NCBI RefSeq assembly: GCF_000189635.1
Contig: NW_002476463.1
Location: forward strand, 1,302,001 to 1,366,000
Origin: Tetrahymena thermophila SB210
Taxonomy: Eukaryota > Ciliophora > Oligohymenophorea > Hymenostomatida > Tetrahymenidae
Direction: 5' to 3'
DNA length: 64,000 nucleotides
Under the pieces are notes generated by a model, which was given only the letters and a program-made list of their open reading frames with translations, ran no database searches and was not told the origin of the DNA. Made by a program: the position numbers and the translations under genes. Shown here piece after piece: positions 12,497 to 24,229 of this stretch (the stretch's first letter is position 1; each line of letters begins with the position of its first letter).

Positions 12497-13039
12497 TAAT
12501 ATCTAAATAAGAAAAAGTTTAAAAGATGGACTTATAATATGAATATATCTATATTTTTATATTATCTGCTTTGAATAAAATGCTATCTATATATTCCAAT
12601 CATTATAACAATTAGTTTAATTGTAGGGTTAAAATATCCTCTTAGTAAGCAACTGTGATTCAACAAAAAAATAGTATCAGGTCTATGTTGTTACTAGATA
12701 AACAAATTTGAGCAAATAGTTTCTTTAAAATATGTGTATTTAAGATTGTATTATCACAACGAAAAAATATGAAGAAACGGTGAAATTTTATAATTGTTGG
12801 AATACATTTTGAAAAATTTTAATTTAATTGAATAAAAAGGGTAATTTTGTATCAAAGCCTTGTCTTTAAAACTCTCTTGACACATAATTAATGAACTCTT
12901 TTGAATTTACTGTGGCGTTACTTTTAAAAGCTGAATCATCTGTGTGTATTTAAATGTATGAAATTTCCCTTTTGCATTTAGTAAATCTATTTTGAAAGCA
13001 AATTTTTTTAAAAAAGAAAAAGTTAAAATAAAAATAATA
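12497..13039. other. Intergenic between divergent units
   Basis: Nothing supportable found; lies between the coiled-coil gene (-) and the PLD-like relic (+). Confidence 0.55.
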
Positions 13040-13524
13040 ATGAATGCACCTTTACAAATTAAACAAATGTAAAATGATTATTGCAAGAATGGAGCTGATA
13101 GTGAACACTATTAAAAGAGATTTTAATTAAAATGTTTTGAAATTTTAAAAAATTTAAACAAATAATATCCAAAAGAAATTGAAATTCTTGTTTGCTAAAA
13201 TCAATATAAAATCATGGACAAAAAGTAATGATCATAGATAATAAAATAGTTTGTTTTGGTTCAACAAACTTTACATATGCTGGATATTTTTAGAATGAAG
13301 ATTAGTGGTTTGGGACATCGAATATTGAAACCGTTCAATAATTTGTAAATGATTTTGAATTAAGTAATGGTTGTGAATTTATTTTATAAGAAAATCTAAA
13401 ATATAGATTCAATGAATATAGAATTAGTAAATAAATTTGTTTTTATTTTAAACAAATTTATTTTAAACATTTTTTGAAAACAAGCTTAAAAATATGGTTT
13501 TACATTTCATATAAATTAGAATGA
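13040..13524 (+). pseudogene. PLD-like (HKD) domain fragment with frameshift at the catalytic His
   Basis: ATG 13040 opens a frame (MNAPLQIKQMQNDY ... EIEILVCQNQYKIM) that hits TGA at about 13231. The next frame continues QKVMIIDNKIVCFGSTNFT, which has the K-x4-D-x6-G-S-x-N spacing of the phospholipase D superfamily HKD motif, then YAGYFQNEDQWFG, ending at TGA 13522-13524. The reading frames meet exactly where the motif's His should be, and a one-base loss there explains the break. With the shift the piece would be about 160 residues, shorter than a full single-HKD nuclease/lipase such as MitoPLD. Either a pseudogene, a fragment, or a sequence error in a short live gene. The family call rests on the one motif. 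Members cleave phosphodiester bonds in lipids or nucleic acids. Confidence 0.55.
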
Positions 13525-14778
13525 ATAATTAATAAATCAGCTATATTGTTTTATAATTTATGATTAAAAATTAAAATAATTATTATTGTGATGTTGTTTT
13601 TCTTTTTTATATTAACACACATAAAATATAAAAATCAAAAAAGAAAATATTTAAAAAAAAACTTTTACTATTATTGATTCAGATATTAATAGAATTTTAT
13701 ATAATAAAGCTTAATTTACTATATTTTACTATTATAAAATATAAATTTTAGGCAGTATCAATAAAGGTTATAAAATCAAGATCATTTAAATTTGCTTACA
13801 AATTATCTTAATTGGTAAATTATATGCGGAAATTATTTCTATTTATGCTTGTGAAATAACTAATGTACTCAGTTATAAATTTAATGCAACCAAATAATCA
13901 AAATAAAACTAAAATTAAAGATTAAAAATAAAATTATTTTGTAAAAATATCTATCTCCTTTACTACTTAAAGTTCCAATACGATATTTGAGTTTAAAAAT
14001 GGTAAAATAGAATTAATAATTATTAAATTTATATCAATAGTATTCTATATATTTATTATTAACACATCAAAATTTGTAAGATTGAAATATAAATATACGA
14101 GTATTGTTTAAAAAACAAAAAATAAATTAATATCTAATTTTCAAAAGTGAGTGGAACATTTTATGCCTACTTTTTTTAAATATTTATCTTATATTTAAAT
14201 CATTTTATATTATCTTATTTAAATTTATGCACTTTTCACATATAAATGTTGTTCTTTCTATTTCTTAAATGCAAAAACATAAGAAGACATTTATGCTTAA
14301 TAATATTTATGAAATAAAATAATAAATTATAAGCAATTAAAATAGAATAAAAGTATATTTTGTTGTGTTTTTTATGTTATAAATAGCTTTTGATTATAGA
14401 AGAATTTCATTCTCTTTATTTACTCTTATAAATTTTAAATGAATAATCCTATTCCAAATTTGAATTTTAAAAGATATAAATAAATGAACTAACTTTTAAA
14501 ATTGCTTAATACTAAAATATTTTGAAAGCAACAAATAAATTATTTTGAAAGGTGCAATAAATTTTATTAATGCCTATAATAATTGTTACAAACTAACTCA
14601 CTTTTCATTATCTTACAAATGAAACATTAAGTAAGAATAAATAATAAATAATCTTTATAAACATAGAAGAAATATAAGTTTTTTTTGTATTTTAAATAAT
14701 CAAGGTCATTAATGAGAAAAATAATAATTTAATTTAAAATAATAAAATTAAATTAAAAAAAAAATATTGTCAGCTATA
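13525..14778. other. Intergenic, AT-rich
   Basis: No gene, RNA or repeat that I can support. Confidence 0.55.
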
Positions 14779-15018
14779 ATGAATACTCAAAAACTTGCTA
14801 TTGTTTTGACTGTAGGAACTCTTATTCTCCTCTCATCTGTATACTACATCTACAAAATAAACTAAGTAGAATTAGAAAGTGATGATCTCCTTCATTTATC
14901 AGAACCTAATTGTAATGGTATAGGTGCATACTGTACAAATACCAATGATTGTTGTCCAGGTCTTGTGTGTTCTTATGACACGTATGTCAATTTACGTTGT
15001 TTCAAAAGGAACCAATGA
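14779..15018 (+). CDS. Small membrane-anchored or secreted Cys-rich (knottin-like) protein
   Basis: 79 residues, ATG 14779, TGA 15016-15018. Residues 6-25 form one hydrophobic segment (LAIVLTVGTLILLSSVYYIY) that is a signal peptide or signal anchor. After an acidic spacer, six cysteines at residues 45, 52, 58, 59, 64 and 74 follow C-x6-C-x5-CC-x4-C-x9-C, the cysteine order of inhibitor cystine-knot (knottin) folds; the core reads YCTNTNDCCPGLVC. Such folds occur in secreted protease inhibitors, antimicrobial peptides, signalling proteins and venom peptides, and the pattern alone does not tell which. In a free-living ciliate an exported or cell-surface defence, signalling or inhibitor role is possible; function unknown. 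The gene stands alone, more than 400 bp from its neighbours, and its base composition is clearly richer than the flanks, supporting it as real despite its size. Confidence 0.75.
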
Positions 15019-15421
15019 GAATGAATGAATACTTTATATTTCTAATTAATAAGTTTTTGATATAAAATTTATTCTATATATAATGAAATATTAATATATT
15101 AAAACAAAAACAAATTGTTTTAGAAGAATAAGATTACAAAAATTATTTTAAAAATTAAAATTTGCATTTAAATTGGATTTAAATTTTATGTCGGTTCGTT
15201 TTTTTAATATCTTATTTTTAGCTTACTAAACTCATAAAACAAAACTAAACATGAATAAAGTTTTCTAATTTATAAATTTAAAGCATATTAACAAGTAAAG
15301 ATATGACACATTAATTGGGTGTGAAATTTATAAATCTGAAAATACTTTATTTATTAATATTATTTTTTTGGAAAATTTTTAGAGTAATAAGTTTTGTCTG
15401 ATAATAAATTAATAGTTATTG
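15019..15421. other. Intergenic, convergent gene ends
   Basis: Separates the small Cys-rich gene (+) from the RING gene (-). Nothing seen in it. Confidence 0.55.
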
Positions 15422-16536
15422 TCATAGATCATAGACTACTATTAAATCTTTAATGGGTTATCTACAAAAAGGACATTCCATTTTATAACTCTATTTAATT
15501 TATAAGGAACATTCATAGCACGAAGCCTTATGCCCACATGGATAAAATACTGTATTAATTTATTTTGAACTACATATTGCACATAATTGACTATCATTTA
15601 ATTAAGGAATATCCAGTTTTACCTTTATTTTAAAATTAAAGAAATAATCATTTTTAATTTAGAAAATAATTCTTTACTTCCTGCTTCTGAGCTTCATACA
15701 AAATTACTGAAAGATATAAGCAGCAAACACCACAAATAAGATCAGCAATATATGGTATACAAAATATAAAAAGCATAAGCTTCTCAGAGGATTATTCATC
15801 TTCATTCTTTTGTCATTTTATTATTAAAATATGCTTTAAAAATAGCTGTTAACACAAATTTTGTTGACGATTAGAATAATTAATAAGCCTTTTGAGTATT
15901 TTTTAATATAGTTTGGTTTTGAAAGGCTTTAAATGTACCAAAACCTTTAAGAAAAAAAGATTTATTCAATAAAGATAATTAACTAAAATTGCTTAATAAT
16001 AAATATTATGTAAATGTATGTTACCCTCAAAAAGAGGATTTCTAAAATGGAGTAAAGGAAGACTACAGAAAATACTGAACTAGTTATCTAATAATAAAAT
16101 TGTATAATTTATAAATATTTATCAATTATTTCAATAAATTACGACTCCATGAACTGCAATATGCATTTTATTCAGAGTTAGAACTCCTCCACGTCCAAAA
16201 AATATTATCAACAATAAACACATTACATTTACTGCCTATCCCACTCTCATCTATAAATCAAATTTATATAATAAATTGATAAACTTTAAAAGTTTAATTT
16301 AATTTATCTACTTTTCTAATTGTGTACATTACAAAGCCACTTGATGAAGCAACTGTTTATAAAATTAGCGCTATAATACATCTATTTCTCCATAATTTAA
16401 TATGATAAGGAAGTCGATTCCCTCTATATTCTGGATCCAAATAGTCTTGATAATATGACTATAATTATTTATCAGGTAAATTATTGCTACTGTTTTGCTT
16501 TTCTTTTTATTCTTCTACCTCAAAATTTGAGTACAT
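15422..16536 (-). CDS. Multi-pass membrane RING-finger protein (probable E3 ubiquitin ligase)
   Basis: Three exons: 16536-16312, 16250-16143, 16087-15422 (introns 61 and 55 nt, phase 0), 332 residues. After a polar N-terminus (DYLDPEYRGNRLPYHIKLW) come hydrophobic segments around residues 58-72, 80-96, 112-140, 168-180 and 205-225, i.e. four or five membrane spans. The C-terminal cytoplasmic end has a C3HC4 RING: CAIC at 280-283, PCGHKASCYEC in the middle and CPFC at 316-319, with the protein ending 13 residues later. Ligands are all present. RING proteins recruit ubiquitin-loaded E2 enzymes; a membrane location suggests quality control or organelle ubiquitination, but the substrate is unknown. 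I considered extra introns in the last exon; they are unnecessary because the frame stays open from 16087 to the stop. Confidence 0.85.
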
Positions 16537-18046
16537 TTTCTTCTAAATACTTAATGATTTTGTGATATGTATCAATTTATCTATGAATATTTTATAAAAT
16601 AAATCTTAATTCGGAACAAATAATACTTTAATCAATTTTTAATATAATCAACGAATAAATAATATTATCAGAAAATTCATAAGCGAACCAATAAAATATT
16701 CAATTTAGTATTTTCTATTTTATTTATTAAAGCACTACAAAAAAACTTTTAATCTTGGATTTTAATCTATCTCTTAAATTCTAATTTCTATACTATTTGG
16801 TTAAAACATTCTTTAAAAATACTTCGATTAGTAGTTCAAATTAAAATATTCATGATTAAGAGTAGAAATTAATCTAAAACTTAAAAATAAATTATAATAA
16901 ATTTCATTTTTTAATATTATTCACTCATATTTTGTCAAAAATTGTAAGGTTGTAATACAAAACTTACTTATTTTTTTATTATATAATACTTTAAATATCT
17001 TCTAATAATTTTTAAATAAATTTTCTAGAAAATCCTATTTTTGAAATATCTTGCTTGATTCATACATAAAAAAGTAAAAACTTCTAAAAAATGTATTTCT
17101 AAATCAAATATATTTATTTACATGACAAAAAACCTTAAATATTAGTTAAATCTATTTAAATTTAGTACCATAAATAAACTAAAGTCTAAAATATCCTTTA
17201 ATTATTTTATTTTATTAAAACACAATAAAATAATTGAGCTTATAATTTACAAACTGAATCCATGAAAACCAAATAAAATTGACTCTTTAATTTTATGCAA
17301 GGAAGACAGTAAATTTAAATAAAAATAATACAAATTAAACATTTTCAAACTTTATTATTAGTTAAAATTATTTTTTAAAACCAGTAATTTTTGATTTATT
17401 AATGAATATTTTTATTAGATTTGTGTATTGACACTGAAATTAATGAAATGTAAAAAACAAAATCTTATTCAATTATTTGATAATCGAAATCACTTTGAAA
17501 TATCAAAAACAAACAATTATTTTTTTGATTAAATGTTTTTAAAAATAAATTTCTTTTTCTTAGAATATTTTTACAATTTAAGTTTATTTGTTTACTATCT
17601 ATTATTCATCGATTTTATTACAAAAATTAAAGCTTAAAGTAAAATAAACAAAGTAGGTGATTTTGAAAAAATATAAATTTATATTGATGTTTATTACTTT
17701 AGAATGTAATAGATAAAAATGCATAAATTTTAATAATAAGCAAGAATTAAAATGATTATTTTTATTTATTAAAATAAATTTATTCAATATTTTTATTGTA
17801 AGGAACGAACAATATTTTTGTCTCAATCAATACCTAGTTTTGACGAATGATAAGAAAGCAATTAAGTATATTTGTATTTAAGAAGCTAAGGTAAAGATGA
17901 AATTAATTTGGAAGGTTTAGATAATAATTATGAATATTAATAATTTTTATAGTTTAATTTAAATTTTATTATATTTATTTGGTTGAATCTATCAAAAAAA
18001 CAACATAGAATTGAATGAATGAATTTTAACTTGAAATTAGAATCGC
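16537..18046. other. Intergenic, AT-rich
   Basis: No gene supported. Around 17825-17950 a TGA-free + strand stretch (YLVLTNDKKAIKYICIQEA) looks faintly protein-like but has no start, stop context or family match. Confidence 0.5.
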
Positions 18047-19873
18047 TCATTCACATGCTATTTTATAATCAAATGAGGAGAGACAGATACCGAATGCCTG
18101 AACCAAAGACAATGGATGCATTACGTCCATATTAAAAGCATCGTCACCAACACGACCAAATTATAATAAAATCATTTCATCATTTTAATCGTCAATTAAT
18201 TAGAAGTTTTTTACTGATGGTCTATCTACTCTACCATTAAAGTTTAAGACGAAAGCTTGGACACTATCGTTCCATTTTGGGGGCTTATTCTGGAATAATA
18301 AAAGTCCATCACGTCTACCTGTTTTAAACATTGGGAATATACCTTCCTTGTTTGATGTAGGACGTATAGTTATTGGATCGCCATTAGGTTACAAATCTGG
18401 GATTAAGACTTTCATTTTACGAGGACCTCTAGCACCTAATAAATTAGATTCGTAAATAACACCTGCTAGTTCTTTACGTGCGTTTTCTAAATTTTTGCAT
18501 TTCTTTGGGTTCTCACCAGTATCATAAATGTGAAATTCAGTTCCAAGGAAGTTTGAACGAACTTTACCTAAGAAATGAGGTGACTTTCTAGAGAGCTCTG
18601 TTTTACTCATCGACATAAGATAATTGGATGTCTTGTTGTTGGAACGCTTCTTTCCTGTTAGGAGATAACGCATTCCGCTTGATAGATGGACGTGATATTT
18701 AGGATAGAAACGGGCAAAACCACTCTTATCTCTTCGAATCTAAGTTTAAATAATCATACCTTTAGGAATTGGCCTTGTTAAGAATTGCTTCATATCAAAT
18801 ATTTCTATATTTTCTGCTATGTAAACTGAGGTGGGACTTTTATTTTATGCAATATTTTACTAAATTTGCTCGTTTTGCTATTAAGTAACTGGATGATTCA
18901 CAATACCTACTGCTTATTAGGCTTAATTTGCTTCATCATCTTCATCGCCAATAACTTCGCTTTTATTGTTCTTTTATTCTTCAAGCTTTTTCTTATGGGC
19001 AGCTTCTTCATCCTCCTTTTCTGAATCTTCACTGGAATCTCCATATAAATTTTTAAGAAGCTAATCTGCTTGAGCACGAGCTGCGTTATTTCCTGCACCT
19101 TCTTCCTTTTAAGATTCTGCAGGTTTTGTACTACTGTTTTAAACATTACTTGATTGTTCTGTGTTTTGTTAAAGAGGTTAACTTTCTCCCTTTTTATTTA
19201 GCTTATCAATAATATTCTCTCTTTCATCCTCATCAGAATCATCAATATTGATAATGTTGTTATTCTTGATTTCATTATCTTTCTCATTGAATTTTACAAT
19301 ATTATTCATCTTGGAAACAGGAGCTAAGCCAGAACCCTTAGCATTAAATTCACCTGGCACATATTAGTTATTATTTACTGAACTATTATTAACAATTGTT
19401 TAGAGCTTGTCAAAATCAATTCCGTCTGTATTTTATCCGTAAGTAAAGCCGGCACCTGGCTTTTTGTTAAAAGTCATTGAAGAAGTTCCAGTGAAAGCTG
19501 CTTATTGCTTATTTAAGAGAATATCACGCTATCTATCAATAACAGACTGCTTGCTTGAGGTCTAAGGGCGGTCTTCAGCGTTGCTATAACCAGCATTCGA
19601 AAAAGTTGTCTTTGTGCTAAACCCAGTCTAATTAGAGCTACTGTTATTATTTAAGTTTGGCTTGTTACCTAATATTAAATTATTATTGTCATCATCGCTA
19701 TCGCTATCATCATTAAATTTGAGTATTCCTGGCTATTTATTGCTGGCCTAGACATTTGAAGAGTTGTTAATAGTTGAGTTCTAGTTACCTCTTCCATACT
19801 GCTAGTTTCTTCCATATTACTACTTTGAATTATTGGATGGCTTGTCGCCAAAATCGTCATCTCCTCCAAACAT
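18047..19873 (-). CDS. Tubby-like protein (TULP family)
   Basis: Single exon, 608 residues; ATG 19873-19871, TGA 18047-18049. The N-terminal 350 residues are low complexity, rich in Asn, Ser, Asp and Glu (starts [13 protein letters not shown]). The C-terminal 250 residues form a complete tubby domain: [87 protein letters not shown], ending in [15 protein letters not shown], which matches the family's invariant C-terminus (SSFD-x-K-x-ACE). The domain binds phosphoinositides such as PI(4,5)P2; in animals TULP3 bridges IFT-A to membrane cargo for delivery into cilia. In a ciliate a ciliary-membrane trafficking role is likely by inference. No IFT-A-binding helix could be confirmed in the N-terminus. 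Very confident on family. Confidence 0.95.
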
Positions 19874-21764
19874 TTTAAAGTTTTTTTTATTTAATTAATT
19901 CTTTATTTTATTTTTTTTGATATCAAATTGTCTCTCTACTTTCTCTCTTTTTAAAAAATAAATTAACTATTTTCTGATTAATTTTTCTTTATAATTTTTT
20001 TTCTATTTTGATAACTCTTATTAAAAATAAATAAATCATTCTAATGGAAACACATAATTTCTGTATAATTATTACTACTAATTTAAATTTTTACTCAGCT
20101 AACAATAAATTTGAGGTAATGATTAATTATCATTTAGCTGATTTGTTAAAAACAAACACATTTTTTTCTCTGATTTATATTATTTAATTATTTATTTATC
20201 ATTCATTTTTATATTATTTTTATTTTTATTTTTGCTGCCAAGTTTTTGAATATATTTTTCTTACTTAAATCAATTACATATCTAGCTTGCTTTTTGTTCT
20301 CGCCTTCTTCCTTTCTTTCTCTATATTCAAAAATTGTACACCATAAAAATTTTCTTTTTAATATCTTTCTTTTATTTACCATTCAGCCTTTTTCATCTTA
20401 TTTTGTAAATACAGAAATATAAAAAAAACTCAGATATGATAATTATACATAGTACTATGCTTTTGCTATTAATTTTTTTGTTTTTTCTCTCCTTAGAGCT
20501 TATCAAAATTTATAACTTTAAATTATTTTCGAGATAATCTCAGTGTATAAAAATAGAATAATTACTTCTTATAAAATTAGATTTTTATTATCTTTTTTAA
20601 GATTTTTAATTTTTGAAATCATAAAATTTAGATTTAAACAGATCTTGCACCATTTTAAGTATGATATATTTCAAGAAAGAGTACAGTATATTTATAAATT
20701 TTTTTGAATTCTTTTGTAGTGCTCTCATAGTATAACGAATTAATATGATCGCTACTTTTTTTATTATTTCTTGCTTTGAATTTTTAATTTATTTATTTTA
20801 TCTTTTCCAATCACTAAATAGTATTTTATATTCTATTCTAAACCTATTTTTTTATTTTGAATGATTTATTATTGGTCATAGTAAAGTTCAAATTTTAAAG
20901 TTGTGAATAAAAATTAAGTATAAATAAGTTAAGTAAATTTGTTTGATAAAACAAATAATAATTTTTCAATCTGAAAAGAAAGAAATTATTAAGTAATTAA
21001 ATAATAACTTAAAGTTATTAAAAGCAAGACATCCGATAATAGATAATTATAAAGTGTACTTCAGCCAATTATTTATTTATCGAAACAAATTAAAAAATTA
21101 TATTTTTTTACCTAAATTCAAATTTTAATATTTTTCTACATTAATAGTAAGCTTTTTATAGACTTTTTGTTTTATAAATATTATAAATTTAAATAAAAAT
21201 TAATAAATAGTTAAATAGTAAGTAAATGGAAATATTTGCTTTTGTTTTTTAGTTGTTTCAACTTGATTTGCCCAATTTATAAATTTAGAAAATTATAATA
21301 AAAAATGAAAGGTTTGAGATTAGAAAAATCATTTGAATGATTTAAAATGTAAATTTAAAAATAATTTAAAAATTCAAGCAATTTAAAAAATAAGTTTGTG
21401 ATAAATAAATGATCAATCAATGACAACGAATTAGTTAGTTAATTAGTTCTACCTTTAAACATTTAATCAAGCAAATGCAATAAATATAAGAATCTAATTT
21501 TAACACTTATTATAAAATCATATTTACTAAAAATTCAATTAATTATTTTTTGATATTTAACTAGAAATAAATTTATAATTAAAAATAAAAATAAAATTTT
21601 ATTCAACATTTAAGGATTTAAACATAAATATAAAATGGTATTTTTATGTATTTATTTTATCAGATTTAGCATATGAAAGAAGGATACATAAATAAATAGA
21701 TATATTAACATATCCTATATCCTGTATTTCATTGAGTGATTTCAAACAAATTATTGAAATATTT
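19874..21764. other. Intergenic upstream of the tubby gene
   Basis: About 1.9 kb of A/T-rich DNA with no coding frame or RNA that I can support; contains the tubby gene promoter and the 3' flank of the acyltransferase gene. Confidence 0.55.
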
Positions 21765-22913
21765 TCAATTATCTTTTTTTGTTTTTGTTGCATTCACTTT
21801 TTCAGATTTTTATCTGCTTTCTTCTCTTAACTATTTTTTAAATAATTTAATTTGGTCATAGTATTCTTTCATGTGACGCCATCCGGATTCACTTGGTTTA
21901 ACGGGAAGTACTTTAAGATAGATATCACGAATGTGCTTGGCATAGATTTCCCAATCTTCTTCATTTTTCAAGTTAAGGTGATCAGGGAAATAAGTGTCGA
22001 ACTCATACACTTCCATAGTATTGTATAATTAAGAGCACATGATTAAGGCATGATCAACTAAATTCATACTATCCTAAGTTGGGTTAAATTTAGTGTACTT
22101 ATAATTGATAGCATATAATTTAATTGGGAGGAAAGATTCAAAAGCACCTTTCTTGAATGAAAGAAGGTAGTGACTGTTAGTGGTAGTGCCTTCAGGGAAG
22201 ATTAAAATGGGAGGAAGATTTTATCCTTCAGAGATTTTTTTGCCACGCTCAAGGATAGCATCTCTTACGGCATTTTTTTAGGATCTGTCATCTCTTTGAA
22301 CAAATATTGATTAAATACCAATAGCAGCAGGTCCGAATAAAGGGAAATTAGCTATTTCTTCTTTAGAGAGGAAACTGGGAGCTTCTTTGACAGCTGACAT
22401 GGCCATAATATCAATCCAAGAGACGTGATTGCAAGTAAGAATAGGTGCGGATTGACCCTTTTTCTCGACTGCATACTTTTCAGCAGGGTATTCGGGTTCA
22501 TAATCTTTAATTCTTTTTTAGATAGTTTTAACTCTCATAAAACCACATGCAAAGTTGATTCCCCAACCGACAAAATTTAAGTTCTTGGCTATCAAGAAAC
22601 GCTTCCAGCGGGGAAGTTCATCTTGTGCTTGGCTCATATGCTTAATACCTAATAATTTGCAAGTCATTGCAAGAGTAGAAATAATAAACACAAGAGATAG
22701 CAATCTAAAAGGAGCCAAGAATATGGCACAAATGTAAATTTCCAATAAGTTCCATTGCTTTCTTTCAGTTCTTTCAAAAGGCTTGTACTCTTCCTTGAAT
22801 TATGGCATAGGGACTGAGAGATAATTGTAATCCTTATTAATTTTTTTATTTATATACCTTACGATAAAGATGGCATATGCCGTCCAAAGAGCTGCTATAA
22901 TTATCAACCACAT
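21765..22913 (-). CDS. Lysophospholipid acyltransferase (LPLAT/PlsC domain)
   Basis: Single exon, 382 residues, ATG 22913-22911, TGA 21765-21767. Two N-terminal hydrophobic segments are present (MWLIIIAALWTAYAIFIV at 1-18 and YICAIFLAPFRLLSLVFII near 60-80). The PlsC core follows: NHVSWID with His163 and Asp168 of the HX4D catalytic motif, FPLFGPAAIGIQSIFVQRDD (acceptor-site region), and FPEGTTTNS with Glu241 of the EGT motif. The enzyme transfers an acyl chain from acyl-CoA to a lysophospholipid or glycerol-3-phosphate derivative at the ER or a related membrane. Motif spacing and the NHVSWIDI variant favour the LPCAT1/2/4-like branch over bacterial PlsC. No EF hands are present, unlike animal LPCAT1/2. 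Substrate cannot be told from sequence. Confidence 0.9.
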
Positions 22914-24229
22914 GAGAATTAATTAATTAATCAATAAATCAATCAATATTTATTTCTCTACTTTTTATTTTTCTTAAAATTTGTAATCAATTATTTTTTT
23001 ATATCATTTTGGTGATGGGATGTTAAAAGATTTCTAGCAAAAATCAAATTTTTAATCAGGATTAATCTTATAACTCGTTTAAATTAATTTATCTTAATTA
23101 ATTATAAAAATTTCTTACTAAATAAAGCAAGCGCAAGCAAACATAACTACATCTCTTATTTATACTACAAAAGAGTCAAAGATACTCAAGCGCTAAATAT
23201 TTTTATATTCATATTTTCTTTAAAATGGTTACAAAATATAACTAAAGAAACTTAACTTGTGAAAAAAAGTTAAATATTTTTAAGGCACTAATGCTACTTA
23301 ATTGAACAAACATAATTTTATCTAATTTTTGTAGTACTGAAATTTTCTAAAATATTATAGACAGGCAAAAAATAGGCATTTGAATTTCAGAATTTGTTAA
23401 TTCAAATAAAAAATATTATTAAGACATCACCTACGACATCGCTCACCTTTTTATGTGTAACTCTAAAATCTTAATTTCTAATTTCTAAAAGAAAATTGAT
23501 ATTTTGATAAATTACAAATACGTCAATAAATTAGTCTAAACAATCAATTGTAAATGATTTGTGAAATATTAATTTCCTTACTATTAATAGTCATTCCATA
23601 CGTAATTATATTCCCAAAACATCTTTTAGGTAAAATAAATTTAGCAAACCAAATAAATTTTGATTTGGCATTCAGCTAATTTTATTTTTTTAATTTAATT
23701 TCACGTATTTTGATTTTAAATTAAAAAAAAATAAAAATCTAGAGTGAAATTCTAATTATTTTATTGATTTATTTTGGATAATTTATATTTTCTCAATATT
23801 TTGAACAAAGCAAGAACAAAATAAAATTAATCAATATTTTTTGTGAGTTTTTCTATAAATTTTTTGTTAAATTTTCCATTAATTTTTTATAATTTTTTCT
23901 ATCTTTTCTATTTTCAAATTTTACTTAAATTTTTTCATTCAAATTTCTCTATCAACTTTTTTAGGTTTTTCTTTTTTATTTTTTTAAAATACATTTTTAA
24001 TTAGATTTTCTACGAATTTTTTATTGAAAAATGAATATAAACATGAAAAATAAATTAAAATTTATAAATAATTTCAAAGAAAGAGTTTGCTTTAAAGTGA
24101 TTTCAAAGTGAATTGACAAACAATATAAACTTGTATTTAAAAGAGAAAGTATTTACTTATTTTAAGTTTTAATTTTAAATTTATAAGAAAAGAGATTTAA
24201 ATTAATTATTATTTAATTCTTATTTATCT
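22914..24229. other. Intergenic, AT-rich
   Basis: No gene supported. Contains poly-T and TTTTC-rich low complexity near 23860-24000. Confidence 0.55.

Noticed and set aside
15623-16024. Additional introns in the last exon of the RING gene
   Set aside because: Splicing at GTAAAG/AAAG sites was possible, but the unspliced frame from 16087 to the stop contains no TGA and gives a sensible membrane-RING protein.
17602-17826. Minus-strand 74-codon frame
   Set aside because: A/T-rich random-looking sequence with no motif and composition identical to the surroundings.
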